DNA of 64,000 bases, from positions 62,001 through 126,000 of the forward strand of contig NZ_VBUT01000005.1 of NCBI RefSeq assembly GCF_005863245.1. Direction: 5' to 3'. A program made the translations under genes and the position numbers. This stretch comes from Nocardia cyriacigeorgica. Its GTDB lineage: Bacteria; Actinomycetota; Actinomycetes; Mycobacteriales; Mycobacteriaceae. Shown here piece by piece: positions 62,512 through 64,000 of this stretch (the first letter of the stretch is position 1; every line of letters starts with the position of its first letter). The notes under the pieces are model-generated. The model was given only the letters and a program-made list of their open reading frames with translations. It did no database searches and was not told the DNA's origin.

Positions 62512-63921
62512 ATGTTTGATGCGGACACGAAACTGTCCGCATCCGAGGCAGGTTCGATCCCGGCCCGAAAGGGCCAGGTCACAGACGATGAACTGATGGC
62601 CCAACAACCGCGCGAGCTGGCCGCGATGGAATCGGCGCAGAGGTTCTTCGGGGCGGAGTTGCGTCACTGGCGGTTGCTGCGCAGGTTGTCCTTGGAACGG
62701 CTCGGCTCGATCAGCCACGACAGCGGTTCGCTGATCGGCAAGATCGAAAAGGCGCAACGACGGCCGACGCGTGACTTCGCGCAGCGAATGGACAAAGCAC
62801 TGGACACCGGTGGGGTGTTCGAGCGAATGTGGCTGGACATGAATCCGCCAGTAGCGCAAGCGGAATCACAGGAACCCCTGGTTGCTGGCGATGACCACTC
62901 GCAGTGGCTGGGTCTGGACGAATGTGACCCGGTGCGCGAATGGTTGGACGAAACAATCCCGGCGTTCTCGGCAGGTGAATCCCCCCGACGGGTTGGTGCG
63001 GCGGATATCGCGGTCATGTGGTCGATGTGCGATGTGTTCGCCAACACCGATCATCATCTGGGCGGTGGATACGCTCGGTCGACCTTGGCGAGATTTCTAG
63101 ACGATGTCGTCAAGCCAGCACTGCACGGCACTTACGACAATCGCACGGGGCGTGACCTGTACGCGGTCGCCGCGCGGTTGTGCGACCTGAGCGGCTTCAT
63201 GTGCTTCGATTCGGCGCGACAGGGACTCGGCCAAAGGTACTTCCGGCAAGCGCTACGGCTGGCCAAAGCCAGCGGGAATGCTGCGCTCGGGGCGCACATA
63301 CTCACCGATATGTCGATGCAGGCGCACTACCTCCGCCGTGCACCCGAGGCCATCCGGTTCGGTTCGGCAGCGGTCCGGGCTGCCGAACAGTCCGGTTCAC
63401 CGAGTACGACTGCGAGGTGCAATGCACTGCTGGCACGTGCGCACGCACTCGGCGGGGATACGCCCGCCAGCGCGCAGGCAATGGCTGAGGCCGAACGCCA
63501 GTTGAGTCGGGCGCGGCCGGATGACGAACCGGACTGGATCCGGTTCTTCACCGACCGGCAGCTGTCAGCCGAGTTCATGTACGCCGCTCACGACGCCGGC
63601 CGAACACGGGACGTCCAGCAATGGGCGCCGGTGGTGCTGGCCGATTCGGCCGGCATGGAACGTCGTCATGTGCTGGCGGGCTCGACGTTGGCGGGCTCGT
63701 TCGTGCCCGACACCCGCGATGGCTCGGACGGCGCACCAGTCGATGTCGAGCAGGCGTGCCGCGTGCTCGGGAACACCATGGTCGCGGCCCGCGGGCTGAC
63801 AAGTGCCCGGGGGATCGAGGCGATCAATGCCGTACGGCGACGGCTCGCCCCCTACGCTGAAATGGCTGTAGTCAAGGAAGTCGAGCATGAGTTTCGATCG
63901 ACCGTCGCATTGATTGGGTAG
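62512..63921 (+). CDS. XRE-family regulator with TPR-like domain
   Basis: 469 residues from ATG 62512. Residues about 40-100 are the HTH (FGAELRHWRLLRRLSLERLGSISHDSGSLIGKIEKAQRRPTRDFAQRMDKAL). The remainder is helical with TPR-like pairs (DLYAVAARLCDLSGFMCFDSARQGLGQRYFRQALRLAKASGN, ALGAHILTDMSMQAHYLRRAPEAIRFGSAAVRAAEQ), typical of actinobacterial XRE-TPR regulators. It diverges from the 107-residue gene and micro-peptide and probably controls them. Confidence 0.88.
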   Translation: MFDADTKLSASEAGSIPARKGQVTDDELMAQQPRELAAMESAQRFFGAELRHWRLLRRLSLERLGSISHDSGSLIGKIEKAQRRPTRDFAQRMDKALDTGGVFERMWLDMNPPVAQAESQEPLVAGDDHSQWLGLDECDPVREWLDETIPAFSAGESPRRVGAADIAVMWSMCDVFANTDHHLGGGYARSTLARFLDDVVKPALHGTYDNRTGRDLYAVAARLCDLSGFMCFDSARQGLGQRYFRQALRLAKASGNAALGAHILTDMSMQAHYLRRAPEAIRFGSAAVRAAEQSGSPSTTARCNALLARAHALGGDTPASAQAMAEAERQLSRARPDDEPDWIRFFTDRQLSAEFMYAAHDAGRTRDVQQWAPVVLADSAGMERRHVLAGSTLAGSFVPDTRDGSDGAPVDVEQACRVLGNTMVAARGLTSARGIEAINAVRRRLAPYAEMAVVKEVEHEFRSTVALIG

Positions 63922-63924
63922 GGC

Positions 63925-64000
63925 ATGTCATCGAGGGAGCACGCAGCACTCAGGTACGCGTGTGGTGTGCGGGGCTTGGACGCGGCGGGCGCTGAACTGA
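63925..64000 (+). CDS. Start of an unidentified gene, cut by the window end
   Basis: ATG 63925, 3 nt after the XRE stop, opens a frame MSSREHAALRYACGVRGLDA that stays open to the window end. The close spacing suggests it is co-transcribed with the regulator. Too little is present to assign a family. Confidence 0.4.
   Translation, partial: MSSREHAALRYACGVRGLDAAGAEL

Overview
The window is high-GC actinobacterial DNA, most likely from Nocardia or a close mycolic-acid relative. The signs are GTG/TTG starts with NTGA gene overlaps, a Mas/Pks2-like reducing polyketide synthase beside a PapA-like acyltransferase, a long-form GAPDH, LGFP-repeat and Nocardia-type secreted proteins, a KstR-type operator, a mycothiol-transferase-like DinB protein and several XRE/DUF397 regulator cassettes. 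No rRNA, tRNA, insertion sequence, prophage or CRISPR array was found. The assignment rests on recognised families and motifs only; no database search was run.

Layout. 1-6983: 3' part of a lipid cluster (PKS, PapA-like acyltransferase, unknown protein, MFS exporter). 7098-11020: msrA, a secreted protein, an exported lipoprotein peptidase and a RhtB/LysE exporter. 11060-13359: first XRE regulator divergon with four small genes on the other strand. 13396-18935: SMI1/KNR4 protein, then an ABC solute-binding lipoprotein, a fused double permease and a membrane TPR protein. 18936-22892: small acidic protein, DUF2236 oxygenase with a twin operator, membrane protein and long GAPDH. 22979-25128: second XRE divergon, with four overlapping micro-genes and a regulator that carries a frameshift. 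25125-29694: pterin dehydratase, SGNH hydrolase, DUF5713, flavodoxin-type reductase, two secreted proteins and dodecin. 29748-33752: two overlapping FAD enzymes and a divergent TetR.

34736-41748 is the most unusual metabolic locus: a GntR regulator, a 2x[4Fe-4S] ferredoxin, a solute-binding lipoprotein with a NosL-like tail, an ABC permease with a long low-complexity N-terminus, an ATPase, and an AprA/FrdA-type flavoprotein ending in HEAT repeats, all in one tightly coupled minus-strand operon. 41910-45030: QsdR-type TetR, long acyl-CoA dehydrogenase and RibD-like reductase. 45235-47999: cysNC and cysD (sulfate activation). 48009-53067: IclR regulator and a KstR-box module (DUF1214 protein, SDR, sulfotransferase-like protein, thioesterase) that matches the Rv3531c-Rv3529c arrangement of mycobacteria. 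53120-56818: TetR with two SRPBCC-like genes, a P450 and a DinB protein. 56975-57717: predicted ADP-ribosyltransferase with a coupled 52-residue partner. 57747-61146: FadR-type regulator with an ABC ATPase, then leuA preceded by a Leu-rich leader peptide and attenuator hairpin. 61224-64000: CYTH protein and a third XRE divergon with micro-genes, including a 31-residue membrane peptide like the one in the second divergon.

The strongest candidates for something undescribed are the repeated XRE/micro-gene divergons and the flavoprotein-HEAT/ferredoxin/SBP-NosL locus.
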